Origin: Reticulomyxa filosa
Lineage: Eukaryota; Foraminifera; Reticulomyxidae
Assembly (NCBI GenBank): GCA_000512085.1
Contig: ASPP01000595.1
Coordinates: forward strand, 1-24,678
Length of the DNA stretch: 24,678 bases
Reading direction: 5' to 3'
Both the position numbers and the translations under genes were made by a program. The notes beneath the pieces were generated by a model. It did no database searches. It had not been told where the DNA came from and saw only the letters and a program-made list of their open reading frames with translations. Position 1 is the stretch's first letter; the number at the start of each line of letters is the position of its first letter. Shown here piece by piece: positions 1 to 9,728 of this stretch.

Positions 1-139
1 ATACTTGACTTGACTTTCAAAATCTCCTTCAAAACTTAATAGATGTCGAAGTATCTTGACATCCAACCACAATCTCTTTCAAAATACAACTTTTTAAGAA
101 AGTTAATATTAATGATGAAGTGGGTAAATATTAATTTTT
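1..139 (+). repeat. Left inverted repeat arm
   Basis: Pairs with 722-858 on the opposite strand. The best-conserved part is bases 80-132, followed by a run of T. It may start before the window. Confidence 0.65.
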
Positions 140-721
140 TTTTTTTTGCAATGATGCTATAATCAAATAATTCACCATTTGCGATTTTCAATGAGCCAAC
201 ATCAGAAGATTTTGTTATCGTTGAACTTTACAATGATTGTCGAATTGCTTCGATTTTATTGTTGTAATTCCTTTAATTGGGAATTCCATCAATCCATTGT
301 GATTGATTTGGATCTTGCATAATGTCGAGATTTTTTTTTATACAACGCGTCAATATATCTTATTGTGTTGGTTTAATACAAATAGAGACTTTATTAAGTG
401 CAATTTGTATTTGCAATTTGCTTTGGTGTGGACATTGATCAGATTGCAAATCTGGAACACTAACTTCAATGCATGGATATATGCTTTTAACAATTTAGAT
501 ATTTTTTTTAGATATGTTGCAGTGGGGGCCTGTCAAGTGTTGGACTACTCTCTTGCTTCATCCTCAAGTTTCACTCTACTTGTACAAACTCATGTCTTTC
601 AATAGTATCTCGTTCTAAGAAATAGAATACAGTACTCAAAAAAGAAACAAAGACACAAAATCTTTCAATTTCATCTTCTTCACACCAAATATAATCAGTA
701 GAATCTAATCTTTGAATAAAA

Positions 722-858
722 AATCATATTTATCCACTTCATCATTAATATTAACTTTTCTTTAAAAGTTGTATTTTGAAGAAATTGTGCTTGTAAGTGT
801 CAAGATACTTCATTATCTCTTAAATTTTGAAGAAAATTTTGAAAGTCTATTTAAGTAT
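722..858 (-). repeat. Right inverted repeat arm
   Basis: Reverse complement of the left arm. Similarity stops near 858, just before TACAAAGCAG, which is therefore the likely outer edge of the element. Confidence 0.65.
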
Positions 859-1099
859 TACAAAGCAGTTTACCATAATCTGATCTACTGCAAGCCATGC
901 TAGTACAAAATACCACATATGTTTGGATCAAGCATCAAATCTAATTTTAAGTCAGACATGTTAACTACATTTATGAACATGTCTGCATCTAGATAAAACT
1001 AAAATACACAAATACATTAACAAGACATGATCTTGCAGAAACCCAAACAATTATTAAATCACTCAACGCTGACAAATATATTGTCAACCTACCTGACGA

Positions 1100-2090
1100 A
1101 AAGGATTAAGAGAAATATCCAAACTCATCATATGATGAAAACGCCTCTTTGCAAGAAAGTGAATTAGATTCAAGAAATTATATTTATTTGGACATATGTA
1201 ACAGCCATTCAGTGATAAACTAATCGTCAAACAAGTTTGCCCAATCTCTAATTGTTGATATTCAACAAATTCTCAAAAGCTTCGCGTTCTTTTCACATCA
1301 GGCGACTGTCTTGGAACATTTCAGAAAGTTTCCTTGAGAAACATAATCGAATAATTTGTTCAAACAGCACATCCAATTGAAAACTTAATCTGCCTTCAGC
1401 AGTCCCACAGTTTGTAATAAATATCAACAAATACGAATGGCTTGCAGAATGAACAGCCACTCCACGTGCGTCATTCCAGTCAATTATTTCATCATTGCAA
1501 ATTTACTGATCTTCTGTATAATTTTGCCAAAACATTTGATAGTATATAAATCCTCTTTTATCGTCTCATCCGTAAATGCCAGCCTCACGTTGCCTACCAT
1601 CTTAGCCACATCATCAATTGTTGGATATGTCAAGTTGAAATCAACAATGCGATCTTCCATTTCAATCAAAATGTTTCCTCACATTGCAGCTTCAGCGATT
1701 AAACTACACCCACATTATCTAAACGCATAGTCTATACAATTAATACATTGATACAACATCATCAGAAAGATTTAACAAATCATTAACTTCATTGTCAATC
1801 AACTAATCATTTTCATATTTGCGCCGTCTTCAACAGATTTTTGCATATCTACTTCGAGAACACCGAATTCTACTATATCCTTGAGTTTCGTTTGTGAATT
1901 GAAGTTGCCACAAGCACGATTTGCCACTGAGTAACCGAATATCTGACCACAATGGATCCATGGAGACCATGCCTTACATTGCAAATACGTCAAATGTCGT
2001 ATATCCAGACACGACAAAATATTGTCTTGCATTTCCAATTTTTTAAAAGAGCCAATATTATGATGAAGTCGTTTGAACATAATACGTTAA
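1100..2090 (-). pseudogene. Decayed importin-alpha-like ARM-repeat gene
   Basis: Read on the minus strand from 2090 downward, fragments in shifting frames follow the order of importin-alpha ARM repeats. They are LQCKAW (compare LQFEAAW), then ANRACGNFNSQTKLKDIVEF (compare AxWALxNIASGTSxQTKxVV), then GNI..RIVDFN and DFNLTYPTIDDVAKMV with FTDETIKEDLYTIKCFGKI (compare the LPxLAxLxxSxDEEVLTDACWALSYL repeat), then YLLQTVGLLKAD (compare PALRTVGNIVTGDD). Stops and frame changes separate them, for example near 1720-1740 and 1480, so no intact protein is possible. In an intact gene this protein carries NLS cargo to importin-beta. The identification rests on colinearity seen by eye. The N-terminal importin-beta-binding region was not found. 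Confidence 0.5.
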
Positions 2091-2160
2091 ATTCTTTGAT
2101 GTCAAATTTACCGACATAATTATTGAAAATCAGACAAGCCCGTCTCCAGACGACACATGG

Positions 2161-3330
2161 TCATTTCGACACTAAAACAGAAAGCATAAACAAATAAGTC
2201 GTCAGTGTGATTCATAGTACATTCAATAGATCGTATAGACCACCGGCGGTTGGCACCAAATGGCCAAAAACTTTTTTCCGGGCAAGTACTAGCCAACAGA
2301 GAAAGAACTCAATTGACAAAGCCAAGCAAACTATCTATCGAGCATTGAGCGTTGCCCTCCAAAAGGGTAATGCCATCTCATTTGTCACACTGCAAGTAAC
2401 CAAGTCCAGTCATATCATCAATAAGGTATCAGCAAGCTCAAATACCAAAAGCCCAAGAAAACGACAGTATATAATGACAAGGAAAGAAGCATAAAGCTAA
2501 TATAAGATGTCATTGACATGATTATTTATATTATTGTAAAGTTTGATGTTCAACTTTTTTGTGACTGTTGAGTAAAATAAAATTTCGTTTGTCTTATTTA
2601 AGTTTATATTTAATCCTGGTACCACATTCACCGTTTTGCCACTATCAAAAAAACGAAATTAAACCCTTTTTCATGTGCATAATTAAGCAAAAATTGTTTT
2701 TGCTTCTTGTCTGTTATTTCTTTGTGTCTGTGAGCAGTTGTATAACGGCACCATTTCATAAGTATAATGCAAAGACCAACGTCGTCAGACGTGACGATTT
2801 CCTTTGAAAACAACAAAGCAAATAATGAAAACACTTTTCTTTGTCGCTTCAATCTTTGTTCCAACTTACGGATGTTGATGATCGTCAAAACTCTTCAAAC
2901 CATTCATTTGAAAAGTCTCAAATTTCCCTCAACACTTTGCCGAAAATAATAATTCTTCAATTTGACACAGTCAAACTTTGACAAACTGATTTTACTTGCA
3001 ACCAAAAACCACTCCCGACCTTTGATTTTCCAAATGTATCGTTGATCCCCATCGTCATCGGACAACAAACATATTAGTAACGCAATTCTGCAACCATATG
3101 TAGACAAAGTTGTAAAAGGCCCCAATGCATTAATAATAAGTAGTTGCAAAAAAAATCGTACACCCAAAAAAGTGGTGGTTTTTTAGTATTTGACTTGTAT
3201 ATCTTTATTAAAAAGAGCTAAAGTAAAAATAATTTTGTAGATACATAGAACAAATCAGATACTATCTTTCATCTACGTTGTACTATCTTATATCTTGCAT
3301 TTATTTAAAAGATTACACATTCAATTTTTT
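2161..3330. other. Gene-poor AT-rich flank, nothing recognised
   Basis: The stretch between the importin-alpha-like relic and the transposase relic holds only short open frames on both strands (2207-2494 plus, 2628-2888 minus). None shows a recognisable motif or exon chain. Bases 3144-3165 (GCAAAAAAAATCGTACACCC) resemble the inner part of Tc1-type terminal repeats and may belong to the remnant downstream. Confidence 0.4.
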
Positions 3331-3450
3331 CAGCTGGCTTTTACAGTATGTCTTTTTTTTTAACAAAAATTTTTTTATTAAACTGTAAAGAAAACATAAT
3401 CCATTTAACAATATTTACACTTGTATTTAAAAGGAGCTTTTATGTTTAAT

Positions 3451-3582
3451 TTACCACTTGGTGGCATCGACTTTGGCCTTTATCACAGCATGAATGCGCT
3501 TATGTATTGAAACAATAAGCATATAACATAAATCACCTTCAATCGAGTACCATTGATTGCTAAACTCGTCGGTTTCTTTTGA
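3451..3582 (-). pseudogene. Tc1/mariner-type transposase, C-terminal remnant
   Basis: The last 43 codons of a transposase read on the minus strand and end in a natural TAA at 3451-3453. The sequence has the Tc1 C-terminal signature: a Trp (QWYSIEGDLC), then a block aligning to the LVxSMPRRIQAVIxAKGGxTKY ending, here IHKRIHAVIKAKVDATKW. A TGA at 3583-3585 interrupts the frame, and nothing upstream resembles the catalytic DDE domain or the helix-turn-helix. This is therefore an inactive tail. Bases 3342-3350 (TACAGTATG) match the TA-CAGT start of many Tc1/mariner ends and may mark the element's left edge. Only the C-terminal identity is well supported. Confidence 0.65.
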
Positions 3583-3585
3583 TCA

Positions 3586-4063
3586 AGTATCAACGAAAAA
3601 GATTAAATAAAGAAAAGGAAAACAAATGTGTGGAAATGAGTACACCGAAACACCAGATTAAAACGAGAAAAGAAAAACACTGTTGAGTGAAAAGTGTTAG
3701 TAAAGTTTAACCCACAGGGAGCTCATCAGCCCCTTTAACGATTCTATCTATATAGTAGGAGCTTCTCCTAAAAAAAGAACTGTACTACTGATTTCCTAGA
3801 AAATTTATTTTACACGAAGAAACAAATATTAGTTTTTACGGCTTTTTTGTAGTTGTGTCACGACTTTTGTTGTCAAAACTGATCACATATTCAAAAAAAA
3901 TTTTAGAAAACGAATTTACTAGTTTTTAAAATCTAAAAAAAAATTGAGTTCGTTTTTTGCAAATAGTTTCCTTTACTTTTAAAATTACATTTTTCGCTTT
4001 GATAAGTCAATCCAACGCTAATGCAGATCAAATTCACTAAAAAAAGATTCAAGGTAAGACTAT
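3586..4063. other. AT-rich intergenic stretch, nothing recognised
   Basis: The stretch lies between the transposase relic and the 3' end of the sulfur-transfer fusion gene. It has several A and T homopolymers and no open frame with coding character. It probably holds the 3' UTR of the minus-strand gene that ends at 4064. Confidence 0.4.
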
Positions 4064-7000
4064 TCATTCCGTGCTTTCTTCAGATTTTCTCAATTTTTTT
4101 TTATTTCTGGTTTTGGAGTTTTGAGCATTGAAAGAATTTTGGGCACCGAGCAATGGTGTAATTGCTTTCAACAAATTTGGGAATAAAGTAGGATGCAAGT
4201 GCTCTTGAGCAGCCAAAATCTGTTTACATCGTTGTCTTTCTTTTGGGGAATCAAAACAAGCGGGGCAATTTTCATCAATTACTGGCAAATGAAAAGCCTT
4301 GGAAAATTCTCTTGTGCAATGTTCTCTGACATAAATCATGGGACGAATAATTCGAACGTCTCCATCTTGGCAGTAATAATTGGCTTTCATAGTTTGAACT
4401 TGCCCATTGAAAAAAGCGCTCATGAGAAAAGATTCACATAAATCGTCTAAATGCTGGCCCATAGCCAATACATTATATCCATGTGTTCTACAGACCTCAT
4501 ATAATAGTCCACGTTTCATTCGACTGCAAAAACTACAAAAAGACTTTTTTTTTTCATCCATATGTTCTTTGGCTAATTCCATAATTGGTTCGTTGATATA
4601 ATGATATTTAATATCTTTCAATAAATTGTCTGCACTTTTATTTTCATTGAAAAACGTTTTCAAATATGATGGATCGAATTGAGGATGTTGTGGATCGATC
4701 GTGCATGCAGCAACTTCAAACTCAATAGGGGCCTTTTTCTGTAAGTGTCGCAAAATATATAATAACGTCAACGAATCTTTGCCACCAGACAAGGCCACTA
4801 AAACGCGATCATTATTTTTGATCATATTGTAATCTTTAATGGCCTTGCCAATGTCATGACTTAATTTCTTAATGAGTTTTTGTCTGTTATTCGCACTGTC
4901 ATTGGAAATAGAATCGTGTTTGTTATTCTTTTCGTTGTCATTGTATCCATTCCATGGTTTGTAATCAACACATTGACAATGTAAACACTCTTTCTTGTTT
5001 TTTTGGTGATAGTGATTGCAATTGTTGCACTGTTTTGTGTAATCGTCATGCTCATATTTTCCCCATAGGTTGACATTGTCGTTTTGTACTTTTGTCGTTT
5101 GCTGTGTTTGATTTATCAACGAGCCAAAGAAAAAATAGACAAATATTGCGGTGAATGCATTGGTTGTAGCCAACATTAAAAAGAAATTTGGATTGGTCTC
5201 GTTCCATCGGGTAACAATTGCAAGAGCAAACACAATCCAAAAAATGTGATGCGTCTGCAAATTTATTGTTTTAATCAAGGATAATCTTAACCATGAGAAT
5301 GAAAGTGGAAAATTTACCAAAGTACGATTATTTGCATCACTTATATCTTTTTTCTTTTCCTCAATATTTTCACCTTGATCTTTATTTGTACTTGTGATTG
5401 TATTTGTGGTTGTATTTGTTTTGGTACTTATATTTCCGTCAATAGGAGTGTTCAATGCCTCACTCGGTAATATGAACCATCGGCGTGAATTTTGCAATAA
5501 GCTGCTGTCATCACTAATAAAAGGTGGGTATTTGAGATTGTCTACAATGCTTTTAGCTTCTTTGAGATAGTCATCCATTTCTTGTTCATCCCAAGTATCA
5601 TCTCCCGGTGTGGGCCATTCCAATCTCCACTGCTCATCGTGTTCTACCAATTGTATATGACTCAATGACTTTTTATCCAAGATTGGCGTTTTGAAGCAGT
5701 TGCGATGACAAAAATGACCAGAATCTACATGATATTGATAGAGAGGTAATAACTGTAGGGCATGTTCAATCACAAAGATTATGCAATCAATGATATATTG
5801 CAATTCTCGACGTGTCAATAAATAATGTAAATTAATACGAGTAAAACCTGGTCGCAATATTTCTTGTTTCTTAAATAATTCTTCTTCTAATTCGAGACAC
5901 GAAATAGGATCAGACATTCCCAGTAACCTTAGTGCGTACGGCCCAGCGCATGCACAACCACCACGAGACTGAATCCCAAATAAATCATTTAATAATAAAC
6001 AAATGTAATTGTAATGATAAAAGTAAACACGCTTTTTATCGTTGCTCTCACCGGTAGTGTCAAAGTTATTACATGGAATTAGAAAAGATAAAATTGGTAA
6101 TCGTTTAGTAGCATTTAGAGTATCATTAGAATCGTAGCCCAAAAAATATATTTTTTTTTTATCAATAAAAGGTTTCATTTGTGATAAAAATATATTTAAA
6201 TAAGTTTGCTCAATCGTTTCAATGTTTGAGATACCTACCCATTCGTTTTTGACTTGTAATGCCAATGCACATCGAAGTGAAGCGATAACATTTGGGGTTC
6301 CACCTTTAGAAGTATGTGTTTGTGAGCCAAAGTGTGAAACAGAGTTAAAATAAAAACAAACAAAAAAAACCTTGTTCGCGTTCTTCAACATCTTGCAAAT
6401 ACACATGATGTTCTGGCGTAACAAAAAATACAGTCCCTCCACCGGGTGTTGAGGGAGGTAATTTTAACAAATCAAAGCGATTGAATATAGCTTGATTAAT
6501 AACTAAAACTCCACAACTGCCGACTCCACCCAAAAACTTGTGTCCACTGAAATAAATACAATCCATTCCATCCATCATGTTAATACTGAGATATGGAGCA
6601 CTACCCGAATAGTCAAAGGCACAAATGCCCTTGTACTTGTGAATGAGGTCGCAGATTTTGTCAATGTTCGGTTGAATAATACCGGTAATATTACTTGCTG
6701 CTGAAAATGAACCAATTATTAACACATCTTTTTGACTTGGATTTGACTGTGATGAAAATATATCCTTTAGCGTTTGATCTAATTGCTTTAAATCAATGCC
6801 CTTTTCCAATTCGGTGCTTTCTGGAATCATTCTAATTTTGCATCCGTAGATTTCCATTTCTTTCCAAGGCAGCAAATTGCTATGATGTTCATAACATCCC
6901 AGGACGATGTGCACGCTATATTTTTCACATAAATCTCGCAATTTAATCATATTTATAAATTTATTGATACATTCTGTTGCGCCGTTTCCTACAAATAATA

Positions 7001-7394
7001 CACTATCGCTCTTTCGACAATGCAGTTGACTGTGGACGTAATTCCTTGCTTCTTTTCGCAACATTGTTGTCTGTATTCCTGCGAGTGAGCTGCTTGTATG
7101 AGTGTTTCCGTAACTTGGCATCACATAATTTTTTATGCAGTCTTCAATGCAGGACAAATTGCGCCCACTTGCTGTCCAGTCACAATATAAAATGCGTCGC
7201 TTTTGTTTTTTCTTAGTGTAGTTGTTATTGCCTTTGTCGCTGCTCTCCGCATCGTTCCACTTTCCATCAAACGGGGAGACGAACTGTGAATAGTATCCTA
7301 GCGTCTCTTTCCGCAAATAATCCAGCTTTGACTCCAAGGATGATATTCCTTCCGCGTGTTTTTGTTCATAGCTGTCTTTTTCGTCGTGATTCAT
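4064..7394 (-). CDS. Cysteine desulfurase-like aminotransferase fused to TtcA-type tRNA thiolation ATPase
   Basis: Exons are 7394-6371 and 6303-4064. The intron 6304-6370 (67 nt, GT-AG) splits a Gly codon and restores GGTP. The product is about 1087 residues; the first ATG follows an in-frame stop upstream. Residues ~70-530 are a class V PLP aminotransferase: GNGATE, His170/His171 in the EHHSN motif, Asp261 in DYSGSAPY, the Schiff-base Lys286 in SGHKFLGG, and a Cys loop GGCACAGPYA (Cys458, Cys460). Two hydrophobic segments follow (~693-738), then a four-Cys ribbon (C767, C770, C781, C784). Residues ~815-1060 are a TtcA-like PP-loop ATPase: SGGKDS at 847-852, CSFC at 931-934 and CPAC at 1021-1024, the Cys pairs that bind the Fe-S cluster in TtcA. 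TtcA makes 2-thiocytidine in tRNA with sulfur from a desulfurase, so one chain could carry both steps. Whether the N-terminal half is a desulfurase or a lyase/epimerase is open. Confidence 0.85.
6304..6370 (-). other. Intron in the sulfur-transfer fusion gene
   Basis: The donor GTTTTTTTTG follows the codons for EREQ, and the acceptor CTAAAG precedes GTGGAACCCC. Splicing gives the class V aminotransferase motif GGTPN in one frame. Reading through hits no conserved sequence. Confidence 0.85.
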
Positions 7395-7704
7395 TATTTC
7401 TTCACTTTTTTTTTGAGGAAGCCGGTATTTGTAAAAAAAACTTTGTTTACCCACAACGTTCGTTTAGATAGGCACTTTTTATCGTTCTGCAAATTCTTCG
7501 AGCGATTGTTATATTTACTACCTTTACTCTAATGTGTTTTTATAACCAAGTTTAAAAATTAACTGCCACTAGTGTTTCTCATAACCAAAACAGTAGATGT
7601 ATAATAACTGACCTTAGAAAAAGTTTTAAAATTCAACAACGCAAAACAACCAAAAACAAAATTTCCCTTTCGGACGTGTCATTTTTCACTAGATAAGAGG
7701 AAAA
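7395..7704. promoter_or_regulatory. Shared divergent upstream region
   Basis: These 310 bp separate the start of the minus-strand sulfur-transfer fusion from the start of the plus-strand NudC gene, so both promoters and 5' UTRs must lie here. No TATA-like or repeated motif stood out. The role is inferred from gene orientation only. Confidence 0.4.
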
Positions 7705-8941
7705 ATGTCAGTAAACAAAAACAAACCCCAAATTGATGAGTTACTGGGTCAAGTTTGGGCAAAACATACAAACATTATACCTGAACTTGATTTCTTGCAT
7801 TCAGGTGGGTTTGTTGTGTGCTTTTTATCCATACGCAATAGTATACATTTGTTCAAATAAAAATAAAAACAATATAGTATTTTCATTCGTAAACCAGAAG
7901 AGCACTTATTTGAGCGATCCTGGAAATGCGAAGAAAGTGCAGCAACTGGTAAACAAGTACATTGACGAAGCAAAAGAACTAAGACTACAAAAAGAAAAAC
8001 AAAAGCCAGAAGAACCCCCAAAACAAGAGACAGCAACTCCACAAACCAACACAACTCAAACTCCTTCCGTAAAGAAAGAAAAGGAAGTGAGTGAAAATAA
8101 TCCAAAACCGGGAGCAACTACTCAAGAACCAGAGAAAGCCAAAGAAAATGGAGAAGAAAAACAGAAAGATGAACAAAAAGATGAAAAAAGAAAGGTTAGG
8201 CTTTGTTTTGATTTATATTTTTTATGAAATACATAACCGCAATCTCGAAACATAAAAAAAGCCAACGATCCGGTAAATAATGGTGGAGTAACTGACAACT
8301 ACGTATGGACACAAACATTGCAAGATGTTGATGTACGTATTCCTATTCCATCAAACTTGAAAGGAAAAGATTTGACAGTCACCTTTGATAAACGCAAGTT
8401 GTTTGTTGGAATTAAAGGCAAACCACCTATTATCAATGTATGATATGTGTAAGGTTTGTTCTTTGGAGAGAGGGCGAAAAGAAAACCAAAATGATGTTTG
8501 TTTTGCAATTCAACAAAACAGGGTCAACTGCACGAGGCAGTGTCAGTTGATGAATGCGCATGGACACTGGACAGAGAACACGGAAAAACAGACAAGACTT
8601 TGACAGTGTCATTGCGAAAGGAAACAGGCATGTGTTGGTGGAAAAGGGTAATCATTGGGGACCCTGAAATTGACACAAGCAAAATCGAACCAGAAAATTC
8701 CTCATTGAATGACTTGGATCCGGAAACAAAACAAACGGTTGAAAAAATGATGGTATGTTCTACATTTTCATTTTTTTTTAAAGATGAGGATTAAAGATTT
8801 TTTAATGTGTTTCAACAGGTTGAACAACGACAAAAAATGATGGGAATACCAACCCAAAAAGAAATCGAGCAACAACAAATGATTGAAAAATTAAAACAAA
8901 AATTCCCAAACATGGACTTCAGCCAAACTAAATTTTCTTGA
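7705..8941 (+). CDS. nudC: NudC homologue (CS-domain dynein/Hsp90 co-factor)
   Basis: Five exons: 7705-7804, 7878-8204, 8262-8437, 8522-8752 and 8819-8941, giving 318 residues (human NUDC has 331). Exon 1 plus exon 2 rebuild the NudC N-terminal helix (FLHS then VFSFVNQKSTYLSD). Residues ~60-140 are a Lys/Glu/Gln-rich linker, charged and probably coiled coil. The CS domain (p23/alpha-crystallin fold) runs ~156-245, starting YVWTQTLQDVDVRIPIP with GIKGKPPI, then WTLD and WWKRVIIGDPEIDT. The C-terminus VEQRQKMMGIPT with a final MDFSQTKFS is diagnostic of NudC proper. NudC stabilises dynein-pathway and kinesin partners and cooperates with Hsp90. All junctions keep frame. The least certain is the 57-nt intron 8205-8261, because the stronger-looking donor at 8195 would break the frame. 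Confidence 0.93.
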
Positions 8942-9728
8942 ACATCTTTGTTGGATCGGTTGCGTTGCCTTAAGATTTGCTGCTCTATTTTTCTTAAATC
9001 TCGCATTTTGTTAGAGTGCGATTTAAACTTATTTGAAAACGATTAGACATAACAAATGTTTCGGTCATGTTTTCCTATTCAAGCATGAGCATCACCTATG
9101 CAAAGTCAATGTTACTTAGCAAAATTAATTCATTCTCTGAGCATTTTGCATATTCTCAGAGCTTTTTACTATATCCCCGCTACTAAAATATTTGCTCTGC
9201 CAAATTTAGTTACGATAAAAGCAATCATGAGGCACAATGCATACATACGAGCTGTAGGTTTGCGATCGTAGCTTTTTTTTACAAATTTTTGTTAAATTGC
9301 AAAAAAAAGTTGAGAATAACACAACTAAAGTGAAAGTTCCAAAAAAATAGTGAAAATTTGTGGTAACTCTTTCATTTTCCACCAGTTTTGGACATCAATT
9401 TGTTTTTGAGGTATTTCACTCACAATAGTAATAATAAAAACAGATAACAAAAACATCACTATTTCTCACACAAATACTATGTGAGGAAAAAGAGGGAAAA
9501 AGCAGAGTTAATTTATTCTTCCCCCTCCCAATAGTGTCTGCCAACAAGAAAAATATTATGGTTAGAAGACTAAATAACAAACAAGCAGTTCAGACAATAA
9601 TACAGTGACAAGAAGATGAACCGATAAATGAATAAGACAAGGAAAAATCAAAGATAATGGTATCATCGCTCTTTTATTGTTTATGCCTTGCTGTTTGTTC
9701 CTTCTTAAATTTGGGAATTGCTTTTGTT
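8942..9728. other. Convergent 3' intergenic region
   Basis: The region lies between the stops of NudC (plus) and the UBC-SPRY-helicase gene (minus), so it holds both 3' ends. It is AT-rich with A and T runs (for example 9271-9310). No open frame, RNA gene or repeat was recognised. Confidence 0.5.

Larger units (their letters stand above)
1..858. mobile_element. Foldback/MITE-like element with ~137-bp inverted repeats (left end may lie outside the window)
   Basis: Bases 1-139 and the reverse complement of about 722-858 align almost end to end, roughly 80-85% identical by eye with a few 1-nt gaps. The shared blocks include AAGTATCTTGACA and GTTAATATTAATGATGAAGT. Long terminal inverted repeats around ~580 bp of AT-rich DNA with no recognisable transposase fit a non-autonomous DNA transposon or foldback element. 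The window starts inside or exactly at the left repeat, so the outer boundary and target-site duplication cannot be read. The interior contains an open frame at 303-605 that resembles nothing I know. Confidence 0.6.

Noticed and set aside
303-605. 100-codon open frame inside the inverted-repeat element
   Set aside because: It has no recognisable motif, and composition follows the AT-rich background. There is no evidence that it is expressed.
2207-2494. 95-codon plus-strand frame with a faint resemblance to Alba-type nucleic-acid-binding proteins
   Set aside because: The similarity covers too few positions, and no exon chain or conserved Lys/Gly motif was found.
6371-6442. Possible independent start of the TtcA part at an ATG near 6442
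   Set aside because: The upstream exon and the GGTPN junction are continuous aminotransferase sequence. The codons from 6442 to 6304 duplicate exon 1 in another frame or are intron.
7395-7454. Longer N-terminus for the sulfur-transfer fusion, from a GTG at 7454
   Set aside because: It needs a non-ATG start. The first in-frame ATG is at 7394 and a stop lies just upstream of 7454.
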